Positions 23,528 through 31,461 of a DNA stretch of 64,000 bases are shown here, piece after piece. A program made the translations under genes and the position numbers. Under the pieces are notes generated by a model that made no database searches, had not been told where the DNA came from, and was given only the letters and a program-made list of their open reading frames with translations. Each line of letters starts with the position of its first letter. Positions within the stretch are counted from its first letter, which is position 1. Source of the DNA: Sporomusaceae bacterium UBA7701 (GTDB lineage Bacteria > Bacillota > Negativicutes > Sporomusales > UBA7701); assembly GCA_002482545.1 (NCBI GenBank), contig DLGF01000020.1, forward strand, positions 275,850-339,849, written 5' to 3'.

Positions 23528-23962
23528 ATGGATCGGCGTATACTAGCACTTGATGTCGGGGATAAAACCATCGGGGTTGCGGTGAGCGACGGGCTGCTGA
23601 TTACCGCCCAGGGCGTGGAGGTCATCCGCCGGACCTCCCTGGAAAGGGATTTTGCAAGGCTCCGGGAGCTTGTCGACCAATACGAGGTCGGGACGATCGT
23701 CGTGGGCCTGCCGAAAAACATGAACGGGACGATCGGCAGCAGGGGCGAGGCGAGCCAGCAGTTTGCCGCCAGCCTGGGAGAAGTCTTCCCGGAGGCGGCC
23801 GTCAAACTTTGGGACGAACGCCTGTCCACCGTGGCGGCGGAGAAGGCGCTGATCGCCGCGGATGTCAGCCGGGCCAAACGCAAGCAGGTCATCGACAAAA
23901 TGGCGGCGGTGTTTATTCTGCAGGGCTTTCTCGACAGTCTGCCCAGCCAGAAACTTCCTTGA
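23528..23962 (+). CDS. ruvX: Holliday junction resolvase RuvX/YqgF
   Basis: A 144-residue RNase H-fold nuclease. ILALDVGDKTIGVAVSD holds the first catalytic Asp, VVGLPKNMNGTIG the central motif, and LWDERLSTVAAEKAL the second acidic cluster, with a final Asp in IDKMAAVFILQGFLD. Members are implicated in pre-16S rRNA 5'-end maturation and were proposed to resolve Holliday junctions. It belongs to the alaS-ireB-ruvX-yrzB cluster. The promoter of the next gene overlaps its stop codon. Confidence 0.94.
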   Translation: MDRRILALDVGDKTIGVAVSDGLLITAQGVEVIRRTSLERDFARLRELVDQYEVGTIVVGLPKNMNGTIGSRGEASQQFAASLGEVFPEAAVKLWDERLSTVAAEKALIAADVSRAKRKQVIDKMAAVFILQGFLDSLPSQKLP

Positions 23963-23987
23963 CAGGCTAATTTTTCTAGGCTACAAT
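23959..23987 (+). promoter_or_regulatory. Sigma-A promoter of the DUF1292 gene
   Basis: TTGACA (23959-23964), 17-bp spacer, TACAAT (23982-23987), overlapping the ruvX stop codon. Confidence 0.8.
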
Positions 23988-24016
23988 TACATTACATTAA
24001 TAAATGAGGTGACAAT

Positions 24017-24355
24017 ATGGCTGATTTCGAACAGGACGACATGGATCTCGACGAGGAACCGGTCGTCGTGATGACCGACGAGGAAGGCAATGAATACTAT
24101 TATCGTGAAGAAGTGATTATTCCGCTTGGTGATAAGCGTTTCGCCATTCTTGTTCCGATCGACATCGAGGAAGAAGGCTGCGGCTGCGGCGAAGAGGATT
24201 GCGGCTGCGACGAAGAGGAAACCGACGTGTTCATCGCCCGCATTGACGTGGATGAGAGCGGCGAAGAGGTGTATGTCGATCCTACCGACGAAGAATTCGA
24301 GGAAGTTCGCCAAGCTTACGAGGATTTGCTCAGCGAAGAAGAATCTGAAGCCTAA
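24017..24355 (+). CDS. DUF1292 domain protein (YrzB-type)
   Basis: A 112-residue strongly acidic protein. VVVMTDEEGNEYYYREEVIIPLGDKRFAIL is the DUF1292 core. A cysteine-rich insert, GCGCGEEDCGCDEEE (about 55-69), resembles a small metal-binding loop and is not present in all members. It keeps the conserved position after ruvX and before mltG. The function of the family is unknown. A terminator stem overlaps its stop codon, so it forms its own unit. Confidence 0.88.
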   Translation: MADFEQDDMDLDEEPVVVMTDEEGNEYYYREEVIIPLGDKRFAILVPIDIEEEGCGCGEEDCGCDEEETDVFIARIDVDESGEEVYVDPTDEEFEEVRQAYEDLLSEEESEA

Positions 24356-24373
24356 TAAGGCTTCATTTTTTTT
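24347..24373 (+). terminator. Intrinsic terminator overlapping the DUF1292 stop
   Basis: GAAGCCT-AATA-AGGCTTC followed by ATTTTTTTT. The left arm contains the last codons. Confidence 0.88.
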
Positions 24374-24416
24374 GTAGATTTGTGTATAATAGATGGACGA
24401 CAGGGGGTGATATCGT

Positions 24417-25457
24417 ATGCTGCATCTCCATCATCCAAGTTTTAAATTCAACCGCAGTATCGCCAAGCAAATGTGGAAATGGCTGGTTCCCGCGCTGCTG
24501 GCCTGCCTGCTGGCCGGAAGCATGGTGTACGGCCTGGCGCAGCCGGTCAATGCCGATGCGGACGATGTCGCCATTATCTCCATCGCTCCCGGAATGACCA
24601 CCCAGGCCATCGGCGAGGAGCTTCACAAACAGGGACTTATCAAAAATGTGCTGCTGTTCCGGGCTATGGCCAAGACCCAGGGGCTGGCAAACTCCCTGAA
24701 GGCCGGCGAATACGCCTTCAGCAAGGCGATGAGCGTCGAGGAAATGATCGGGCTGCTGGCCCGGGGCGAGACGGCTTACCGGCAATTCACCATCCCGGAA
24801 GGCTACACCGTCGATCAGATTGCTGAGCTGCTGGAGACGAAAAAATTGGCGTCGGCCGCCAAATTCAAGGCCTATGCCGCCGCTTATGCGCCTTATGATT
24901 ATGTCGCTCCGGCCGCAAGCGTCAAGTATAAAGCCGAAGGCTTTCTGTTTCCCGACACCTATCAGGTTGCCGCCGGCGCCTCGGAAGAGGAGCTCGCCAA
25001 AATAATGGCCGGGCAATTCGACCGGCAGTTCACGCCGGAAATGAAAGCGCGGGCCGCGGAGCGCGGCCTGTCCATCCGGGATACGGTCATTTTGGCTTCG
25101 CTGGTGGAAAAGGAAGCCAAGGTGGATGCCGAACGGCCGGTGATCGCCGGCGTGTTTCTGAACCGGCTGAAACTGGGCATGCCCCTGCAGTCCTGCGCCA
25201 CCATCCAGTATATCCTGGGCCATCCCAAGGCTGAGCTGACCATCGAGGATACCGAGCTGCCGTCGCCCTACAACACCTACCAGAATGCGGGGTTGCCGCC
25301 CGGACCGATCGCCAGTCCGGGAATCGCCGCCATCCGGGCGGTTTTGTATCCCGCCGACACCGACTACCTGTATTTCGTCGCTTATCAGGACGGCGGGCAT
25401 CTCTTCGGCCAGACCTATGAGGAACATCTGGCCAATATCGCCAGGGCGGGCCAGTAG
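24417..25457 (+). CDS. mltG: Endolytic murein transglycosylase MltG
   Basis: A 346-residue membrane-anchored lytic transglycosylase that cuts nascent glycan strands and so sets their length. A transmembrane segment at about 21-40 (KWLVPALLACLLAGSMVYGL) precedes a LysM-like module (ISIAPGMTTQAIGEELH) and the YceG catalytic domain: FPDTYQV, the catalytic motif ASLVEKEA (Glu231), then AGVFLNRLKLGMPLQSCATIQY and SPYNTYQNAGLPPGPIASPG. It acts on the outer face of the inner membrane. It begins a run with trmR and trhP (yrrL-yrrM-yrrN/O in Bacillus), with gaps of 1 bp and then an overlap. Confidence 0.95.
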   Translation: MLHLHHPSFKFNRSIAKQMWKWLVPALLACLLAGSMVYGLAQPVNADADDVAIISIAPGMTTQAIGEELHKQGLIKNVLLFRAMAKTQGLANSLKAGEYAFSKAMSVEEMIGLLARGETAYRQFTIPEGYTVDQIAELLETKKLASAAKFKAYAAAYAPYDYVAPAASVKYKAEGFLFPDTYQVAAGASEEELAKIMAGQFDRQFTPEMKARAAERGLSIRDTVILASLVEKEAKVDAERPVIAGVFLNRLKLGMPLQSCATIQYILGHPKAELTIEDTELPSPYNTYQNAGLPPGPIASPGIAAIRAVLYPADTDYLYFVAYQDGGHLFGQTYEEHLANIARAGQ

Positions 25458-25458
25458 C

Positions 25459-26070
25459 ATGGACGAGCTGCTGGCCGAAATGCGGCGTTACGCCGCAGCC
25501 AACCGGGTGCCGATCATCGGCGCGGCCGCCGCTGCGCTGCTGGAGCAAACGGTTGCCCTGAAGCAGCCCCGGTCGGTCCTCGAGATCGGCACAGCCATCG
25601 GCTATTCCACCCTTCTGATCGCCGGGAAGAGCCCGGTGTCCGCGCGGATCGCGACCATCGAACTGGATGCCGGACGGGCGGCGGCCGCCAGGCAGTTTAT
25701 CCTCCGGTCCGGCCTGTCCGACCGGATTTCGCTTTTGGAAGGCGATGCCGGAAGGCTGATTCCCGCTCTGGAAGGCCGTTACGACCTGGTGTTCATCGAT
25801 GCCGCCAAAGGGCAGTATCTCGATTATCTTACCAAACTGCTGGGCAAACTCCAGCATCAGGCGGTCATCTTCGCCGACAACGTGCTGTTCCGGGGGCTGG
25901 TGGCCAGTCCGGAGGCCCCGCCCCGCCGGTACAAGACCATTGTCAGCCGCCTGCGCGGTTATCTGCAGTTTGTCACTGCGGACCCCCGGTTTGCTACCAC
26001 CGTTTACCCCACCGGCGACGGTGTGGCTATTTCGCATTACCAAGGAGCGGTTGACATTGCGACTACCTGA
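25459..26070 (+). CDS. trmR: tRNA 5-hydroxyuridine methyltransferase TrmR (O-methyltransferase family 3)
   Basis: A 203-residue SAM-dependent O-methyltransferase of the catechol-OMT-like family. Motif I is VLEIGTAIGYSTLLIA; the acidic metal/SAM residues lie in ELDAGRAAAAR and YDLVFIDAAKGQY, and ADNVLFRG carries a further metal ligand. In Bacillus, TrmR (YrrM) methylates 5-hydroxyuridine-34 to 5-methoxyuridine. The following U32 peptidase-family gene makes the hydroxyuridine, and its coding region overlaps this one by 14 bp, which strongly supports the tRNA assignment over a small-molecule OMT. It starts one base after the mltG stop. Confidence 0.88.
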   Translation: MDELLAEMRRYAAANRVPIIGAAAAALLEQTVALKQPRSVLEIGTAIGYSTLLIAGKSPVSARIATIELDAGRAAAARQFILRSGLSDRISLLEGDAGRLIPALEGRYDLVFIDAAKGQYLDYLTKLLGKLQHQAVIFADNVLFRGLVASPEAPPRRYKTIVSRLRGYLQFVTADPRFATTVYPTGDGVAISHYQGAVDIATT

Positions 26071-27286
26071 ACTGCTGGCTCCGGCCGGCAATCTGGAAAA
26101 GCTGGAAGTGGCGCTGGCCTACGGCGCCGACGCCGTTTACTGCGGCGGCAAGCTGTTCGGGCTCAGAGCCTTCAGCGACAACTTCAGCGAAGCCGAGCTC
26201 AAAGCCGGAATCGCCGCGGCCCACCGGGCCGGGAAAAAAGTGTATGTCACCGTGAACATCTTTCCCCACAACGAAGATTTGGAGGCCTTGCCCGACTATT
26301 TAAAGTTTCTGCAGGACAGCAAGGCCGACGCGGCGATCATTTCCGACCTCGGCGTTCTCCGGCTGGCTAGGGAAACGGCTCCCGGCCTGCCGCTGCACAT
26401 CAGCACCCAGGCCAATAATACCAACTGGGCGGCGGTGGAGATGTGGCGGGAGCTGGGCGCCGAACGGGTCGTGCTGGCCCGGGAGATAGCCCTGGAGGAT
26501 ATCCGGCTGATCCGCGGCAAGACCCGGGTGGAACTGGAGGCTTTCGTCCACGGGGCCATGTGCATTTCCTACTCGGGCCGCTGCCTGATGAGCAATTACT
26601 TCACCGGCCGGGACGCCAACCGGGGCGAATGCGCCCAGCCCTGCCGCTGGAAATATCACCTTGTGGAGGAAACCCGTCCGGGTCAGTATTTTCCGGTGCT
26701 GGAGGATGAACGCGGCACCTATGTCTTCAATTCGAAAGACCTTTGCCTGCTGGCCCACCTTCCGGCTTTGGCCGGAGCCGGGCTCGACAGTCTCAAAATC
26801 GAGGGACGGATGAAAAGCGTGCACTATGTCGCGACCGTGGTGAAAGTCTACCGGGAAGCCCTGGACGCTTACGCCGCCGATCCGGGGAACTATGCCGTCC
26901 GGGCCGGCTGGTGGGAGGAACTGGACAAGATTTCCCACCGTCCTTACACCACCGGCTTTTATTTCGGCAAGACCACCCAGGCGGATCAGATTTATACCCA
27001 CTCCACCTATGACCAGACCCATGATTTCGTCGGGCTGGTCCGGAGCTTCGACCCCCGAACCGGCTGCGCCCTGGTCGAGCAGCGCAACAACATGAAGGTC
27101 GGCGAGGAAATCGAGGTCCTGCAGCCTGAAGGGCCGAATTTCACGCAGACCATCACCCGGATGCTGGACGCCGGCGGCGATGCGATTCAGGTGGCGCCGC
27201 ATCCCCAGCAACTGGTCGCCATGCCCATGACCCAGCCGGTCGGCCCCAACGCGATGCTCCGGCGCAAGGTGGTCGGCCATGCTTGA
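26057..27286 (+). CDS. trhP: tRNA 5-hydroxyuridine synthesis protein TrhP (peptidase U32 family)
   Basis: A 409-residue member of the U32 family, now known as prephenate-dependent tRNA hydroxylases rather than peptidases. PELLAPAGNLEKLEVALAYG starts the TIM barrel. ELEAFVHGAMCISYSGRCLMS and RGECAQPCRWKY hold the conserved cysteines that probably ligate an Fe-S cluster, and DSLKIEGRMKSVHYVATVV is family-specific. TTG 26057 is preferred, 9 bp after AAGGAG; TTG 26051 is too close. Bacillus has two genes (yrrN, yrrO); here only the long TrhP-type is present. It pairs with trmR for wobble xo5U modification. Confidence 0.9.
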   Translation: MRLPELLAPAGNLEKLEVALAYGADAVYCGGKLFGLRAFSDNFSEAELKAGIAAAHRAGKKVYVTVNIFPHNEDLEALPDYLKFLQDSKADAAIISDLGVLRLARETAPGLPLHISTQANNTNWAAVEMWRELGAERVVLAREIALEDIRLIRGKTRVELEAFVHGAMCISYSGRCLMSNYFTGRDANRGECAQPCRWKYHLVEETRPGQYFPVLEDERGTYVFNSKDLCLLAHLPALAGAGLDSLKIEGRMKSVHYVATVVKVYREALDAYAADPGNYAVRAGWWEELDKISHRPYTTGFYFGKTTQADQIYTHSTYDQTHDFVGLVRSFDPRTGCALVEQRNNMKVGEEIEVLQPEGPNFTQTITRMLDAGGDAIQVAPHPQQLVAMPMTQPVGPNAMLRRKVVGHA

Positions 27287-27521
27287 TCCCGGCGCGGTAT
27301 TCATCCGGGTCAGGCCCCGGGACATCAATTTCGTCAACCAGATTATGGAAGGGTATGAATACTACGGGGTGGTGACCACCCTGGACAGGGCCGCCGGGCT
27401 CCTCGTCGTCCGGGCCACGCCGGATACGTCCCCGGAAGTGCGGTCGATCCTGGCCGATCTGCCGGTCCCGGTGGAATTCCTGACCGCCGGGGAATATGCG
27501 AAAGCCGAACAGGAGCCTTGA
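27279..27521 (+). CDS. DUF4911 domain protein
   Basis: 80 residues. The pattern is IRVRPRDINFVNQIMEGYEYYGVVTT-like: a beta-alpha-beta small domain, then LLVVRATPDTSPEVRSIL and PVPVEFL. This is the DUF4911 family, often found next to U32/TrhP genes in Clostridia. The ATG lies within the last codons of trhP (8-bp overlap), showing translational coupling. The fold recalls ACT/ferredoxin-like ligand or RNA-binding modules, so an accessory role in tRNA modification is possible but unproven. It ends at the second repeat element. Confidence 0.7.
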   Translation: MLDPGAVFIRVRPRDINFVNQIMEGYEYYGVVTTLDRAAGLLVVRATPDTSPEVRSILADLPVPVEFLTAGEYAKAEQEP

Positions 27522-27822
27522 ACTCAAACTCCCGCCTTGCCGGGAGTTTCCGGCTGGCGAGAAAGGCCCATCTGCGTCGTTGCTCCTCAGAGCGTTTGCT
27601 TGCGTACGACCCAGTACGCGGCGCTGCACGCTCTTCCGGTGCGCCTTGCATCTGGACCTTTCTCACCAGCCTGGGTTTGTCTTCACTCTAAAACTCCCGC
27701 CTTGCCGGGAGTCTTATTTTTGCGGGTCCTGGGCTGTGAGCTGTCGGTGCGCTGCCGGTTAAAAAGACAAAAAATGGACAACACTAAACCAATAAATGTC
27801 CGTTTATACCGGGAGGTGAAGC
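27522..27822. repeat. Intergenic repeat element, copy 2, flanked by two identical 22-bp hairpins
   Basis: The 301-bp gap after DUF4911 holds an identical 22-mer hairpin unit (ACTCCCG ... CGGGAGT) at 27526-27547 and 27691-27712, the second followed by TCTTATTTTT. Between them is a core of about 125 bp whose ends, GGCTGGCGAGAAAGGCCCA (27552-27570) and TGGACCTTTCTCACCAGCC (27653-27671), are inverted with two mismatches. Inside are further complementary pairs (AGAGCGT/ACGCTCT, GCGTAC/GTACGC). The core is related to 16955-17216. From 27721 to 27822 only the PBP leader is seen. Confidence 0.75.
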
Positions 27823-29490
27823 ATGGGAATCCGCACCAACCGAATCACCAAGCTTGCGGTCGCTTTCTTTGTCCTGTGGAGCCTCCTGGCCGGCCGGCTT
27901 GTTTATCTGCAGCTGGCGGAAGGAGCGAAGCTCACGGTGCTGGGGATCAGCGGCCGGATTCAGGAAGTCCAGGTGGAGGTGGCCCGAGGGGAAATCCTGG
28001 ACCGGAACGGCGCGCCGCTCACCAACACGGCCCAGCATTTCAGCGTAGTGGTGTTTCCCTCCCAGATCGAGGATGTCCGGAAAGCGGCCAGCGAACTGGC
28101 AGAGCTGACCGGGCTGAAGGAAAGCAAGATAAGCCAGCGGTTTGGGGGCGATCTGAGGCCCTTCAAGCTTAAAACCGATATCGACGCCGTAACGGCGCAG
28201 AAGATCAATAGCCGGGGCTTGCCCGGCGTCATGGCGGTGGCGGAAAAGGTCCGCTACGGGTACAGTTCGCTGGCCGCCCATGTCGTGGGTTATATTAACG
28301 CCGCCGACAACAAGGGCGTCAGCGGGATCGAAGGGCTCTACGACGACATCCTGCGGGGCAGTCAGGCCACCTATCTGGCGGCCATGGTGGATGCCGGGCA
28401 GCAAATCATTCCGGGGCTGGGCTACAAGCGGCTCCGGCTGGCCGGCGGAACCGGTCCGAGCAATATCGTGCTGACCCTTGACAGCCGGATTCAGAAGATT
28501 GTCGAAGCGGTGCTCGACCAGCAGGTCGCCAGGGGCGCGGTGGTCATCCTGCGACCGTCCACCGGTGAAGTGCTGGCGATGGCGTCCCGCCCGAATTTCG
28601 ACGGCAACAATTTGGGCGATTACCTCGTCCGCAATTCTGCGCCCTTGCTGAACCGCGCCCTGGCGGCCTATCAGCCGGGATCGGTTTTCAAGCTGGCGGT
28701 TGCGGCGGCGGCCCTGGAAGAAAAAGTGGTGCGCCCGGAGGATGAATTTTACGATCGGGGCTATATCGATGTGAACGGCCTCCGCATCAAAGGCTGGGAC
28801 TATGAGCTGGGGCCCCGCGGCCGCCTGACCTTTAAGGACGCGATGGCTTATTCGAGCAATCCGGTATTTATCCAGGTCGGGCTCAAACTCGGCGCCGACC
28901 GGCTCATAAGCTACGCTCACAAATTCGGGTTCGGCCAGAAAACCCGGCTGAACTTCGACGGCGAAGCCGACGGCAACCTTCCGGCACCGGACAGTCTATA
29001 TCCCGGCGACCTGGCCAACCTGTCCATCGGTCAGGGGGTGCTGGAAGCAACTCCTCTGCAAGTCGCCGGCATGGTGGCGACCATTGTCAACGACGGCGTG
29101 AAGGTCGACCCGTATCTGGTCAGCCGGCTGACCACCCAGGAAGGCGTGGTCGTGAAAAACTTTCCGGCTTCCCGCGGAATACGGGTGATGTCCAAACAAA
29201 CGGCTTTGACCATGCGGGATATGATGAAGGCTGTCACCGAATACGGAACCGGCCAGGCCGCTTTCGTCGAGGGAGGCGGGTCCGCCGGAAAAACCGGCTC
29301 GGCGGAAACCGGACGGCAGGGGAGCGCCGGCAAGGGAATCAACCACGCCTGGTTTGCGGGCTACGCCCCTCTTGATAACCCGCAATATGTCGTGGTAGTA
29401 TTGGTAGAAGACGGCATGTCCGGCGGCGACGTCGCGGCGCCTATTTTTCACGATATCGTGGCCAAAATGCTGGCTGACGACGACCAGTAG
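27823..29490 (+). CDS. Class B penicillin-binding protein (PBP2/FtsI-type transpeptidase)
   Basis: A 555-residue inner-membrane protein with an N-terminal anchor (about 9-30), a dimerisation/pedestal domain, and a transpeptidase domain. Catalytic motifs are SVFK (Ser287-Lys290), SSN (344-346) and KTG (490-492), all intact. It cross-links peptidoglycan peptides and would bind beta-lactams. There is no PASTA domain, and the short size and WDYELGPRGRLTFKDAMAYSS stretch suggest the PBP2/SpoVD-like group. Lateral (elongation) versus spore-specific use cannot be decided. GGGAGG precedes ATG 27823. A pmbA-like gene follows in the same direction. Confidence 0.93.
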   Translation: MGIRTNRITKLAVAFFVLWSLLAGRLVYLQLAEGAKLTVLGISGRIQEVQVEVARGEILDRNGAPLTNTAQHFSVVVFPSQIEDVRKAASELAELTGLKESKISQRFGGDLRPFKLKTDIDAVTAQKINSRGLPGVMAVAEKVRYGYSSLAAHVVGYINAADNKGVSGIEGLYDDILRGSQATYLAAMVDAGQQIIPGLGYKRLRLAGGTGPSNIVLTLDSRIQKIVEAVLDQQVARGAVVILRPSTGEVLAMASRPNFDGNNLGDYLVRNSAPLLNRALAAYQPGSVFKLAVAAAALEEKVVRPEDEFYDRGYIDVNGLRIKGWDYELGPRGRLTFKDAMAYSSNPVFIQVGLKLGADRLISYAHKFGFGQKTRLNFDGEADGNLPAPDSLYPGDLANLSIGQGVLEATPLQVAGMVATIVNDGVKVDPYLVSRLTTQEGVVVKNFPASRGIRVMSKQTALTMRDMMKAVTEYGTGQAAFVEGGGSAGKTGSAETGRQGSAGKGINHAWFAGYAPLDNPQYVVVVLVEDGMSGGDVAAPIFHDIVAKMLADDDQ

Positions 29491-29576
29491 ACGAAGAAGG
29501 CGGGACATGTCTCCTGGAGAATAGACTAAGCGGCTTTTGCTCCGGGACGGCCGGAGAAGCCGCGGCAAATTGGGGG

Positions 29577-30926
29577 ATGACCTGTGTGCAATACCTGGAT
29601 CTGGCGGCGGAGACCGTAAAAGAAGCGGAGCGGCTGGGGGCCTACCAGGCCGAAGCCTATGTGCTGGACGCCCGGTCGCTGCAGATTGAAGTGGCAAACC
29701 AGGAAATCGAGACGTTGAAGTTCGCCAATGACACCGGAATCGGGGTTCGGGTCATCGCGCAAGACGGCAGGATGGGCTTTGCTTTTTCCACCGATATTGA
29801 GCTGCCGGCCATGCGGAGCGTTGCGGAAAAGGCTGTAGCCAACTGCCGGAACACCTTTGCCGACCGGTATAACCGCCTGCCGGCTCCGGGCGAAGAGCCG
29901 CAAAGCGCGAAGGGGGTCGACCCGGCGATCGCCCGGGCCTCGGTGGACGAGAAAATCGAGTTGGCGAAGCGGATTGAGCGCGCCGCCCGCGGCAGCGACA
30001 AGCGCGTTTCCCGCACCGAACGCTGCGTGTACGAGGACGCCGAATACGGCGTGACCCTGGCCAACTCCCACGGCCTTGCGGCCCATTACCGCTCCGGCTA
30101 CTGCGGCCTGTACGGCGTCGTGCTGGCCGAAGCGGACGGCGACGTCCAAAGCGGCATGGGACTTTGCTACAGCCGCGATTTCGCCTGCCTGTCGCCGGAG
30201 GCCGTGGGGCGGGAGGCGGCCGCGGAAGCCGCTCTCCTGCTGGGGGCCAAGACGACCGGCACCACCAAGACTTCCCTGGTGCTCAGCCCGTATGTGGCGA
30301 CGAATTTTTTCGCGGCGGTCATTCCGGCCCTGGGGGCCGACGCCGTCCACAAGGGCCGCTCCCTGTTCCGGAATAAAATAGGAACGAAGGTCGCGTCGCC
30401 CCTCATTTCCCTGGTTGACGACGGACGCCTGGAGGGCGGGATTGTGTCCGCGCCCTTCGACGGCGAGGGGGTGCCGACCAGGCGGACCGCGCTCCTGGAG
30501 GAGGGGGTGCTGAAGGGCTACCTGTACAACACTTATTCCGCCGCCCGGGACAACTGCCGGAGCACCGGCAACGGCGTGCGGCATTCCTTCAAAGGTCTGC
30601 CGGAGGTCGGGCCGACCAATATTTATATTGAACCCGGAAAGACGGCGCGGCGCGACCTGATCGGCGGGGTGCAGGACGGATTTTACGTCACCAGCGTCAT
30701 GGGCATGCATACCGCCAACCCCATTTCCGGAGATTTTTCCGTCGGCGCGGCCGGAGTCTGGATTCAGGGCGGCCAGTTCACCCAAGCGGTGCGCGGAGTG
30801 GCCGTCGCCGGCAATATCCTGAACCTTCTCGGCCAGGTCGAAGCGGTGGGGGACGACCTTCGCTTTTTTGGCGCCCAGGGGGCGCCGACCATCCTGATCG
30901 GCGGGATAACGGTGAGCGGGGCGTAA
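29577..30926 (+). CDS. TldE/PmbA-type metallopeptidase-related protein
   Basis: A 449-residue member of the TldD/PmbA superfamily. VANQEIETLKFANDTGIGVRVI is the N-terminal family signature, FDGEGVPTRRTALLEEGVLKGYLYNTYSA the central one, and NPISGDFSVGAAGVWIQGG the C-terminal strand set. The HExxxH zinc motif of TldD is absent, as in PmbA/TldE, the non-catalytic half of the heterodimer that trims peptides such as microcins. No TldD partner lies in this window. ATG 29577 directly abuts a GGGGG run; GTG 29586 would have better spacing. It follows the PBP gene by 86 bp. Confidence 0.88.
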   Translation: MTCVQYLDLAAETVKEAERLGAYQAEAYVLDARSLQIEVANQEIETLKFANDTGIGVRVIAQDGRMGFAFSTDIELPAMRSVAEKAVANCRNTFADRYNRLPAPGEEPQSAKGVDPAIARASVDEKIELAKRIERAARGSDKRVSRTERCVYEDAEYGVTLANSHGLAAHYRSGYCGLYGVVLAEADGDVQSGMGLCYSRDFACLSPEAVGREAAAEAALLLGAKTTGTTKTSLVLSPYVATNFFAAVIPALGADAVHKGRSLFRNKIGTKVASPLISLVDDGRLEGGIVSAPFDGEGVPTRRTALLEEGVLKGYLYNTYSAARDNCRSTGNGVRHSFKGLPEVGPTNIYIEPGKTARRDLIGGVQDGFYVTSVMGMHTANPISGDFSVGAAGVWIQGGQFTQAVRGVAVAGNILNLLGQVEAVGDDLRFFGAQGAPTILIGGITVSGA

Positions 30927-30999
30927 TGTTTATCTAGGCAATCCGGGATAATTATGGTAAAATATTAAAGTTAATATAAAAACCGAGGCGGTGACGGTT

Positions 31000-31461
31000 A
31001 TGACCGATGTCCAACCGCGCATACTGGTAATCCATGGTCCGAACCTCAACCTTTTGGGACAACGGGAGCCCCATGTTTACGGGGCGACCACCCTGGAGGA
31101 GATCAACCGGAGGCTTCTGGAAAAAGCCGAACGGCTGAAACTGGCGGTTGAACCCCTTCAGACCAATCACGAAGGCGTGATGGTTGAGGCTATCCAAAAA
31201 GCCGTGACCGGCTATGCCGGAATTATCATCAATCCGGCGGCGTTTTCCCACTACAGCATCGCCGTGCGGGATGCCTTGGCTGCAGTTCCCGTGCCGGTGA
31301 TCGAGGTGCATTTGTCGAATATTCACGGGCGGGAGGAATTCCGCCGGCATTCGGTGACTGCGCCGGTGGTGAAAGGCTGCATTACCGGTCTCGGCCCGTC
31401 GGGTTATCTCTTGGCCTTGGAAGCGATCGCCCGGATGATGGATGGGAGGGACAGCATATGA
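31000..31461 (+). CDS. aroQ: 3-dehydroquinate dehydratase, type II
   Basis: A 153-residue shikimate-pathway enzyme forming 3-dehydroshikimate as a dodecamer. Conserved motifs are HGPNLNLLGQREP with catalytic Arg22, Tyr27 in the lid (VYG), NPAAFSHYSIAVRDAL for substrate contact, and EVHLSNIHGREEFRRHS with the catalytic His. ATG 31000 is preferred behind GAGGCGGTG; GTG 30991 lies inside that site. The stop overlaps the pepQ start (ATGA), a conserved aroQ-pepQ-efp order in Firmicutes. Confidence 0.95.
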   Translation: MTDVQPRILVIHGPNLNLLGQREPHVYGATTLEEINRRLLEKAERLKLAVEPLQTNHEGVMVEAIQKAVTGYAGIIINPAAFSHYSIAVRDALAAVPVPVIEVHLSNIHGREEFRRHSVTAPVVKGCITGLGPSGYLLALEAIARMMDGRDSI

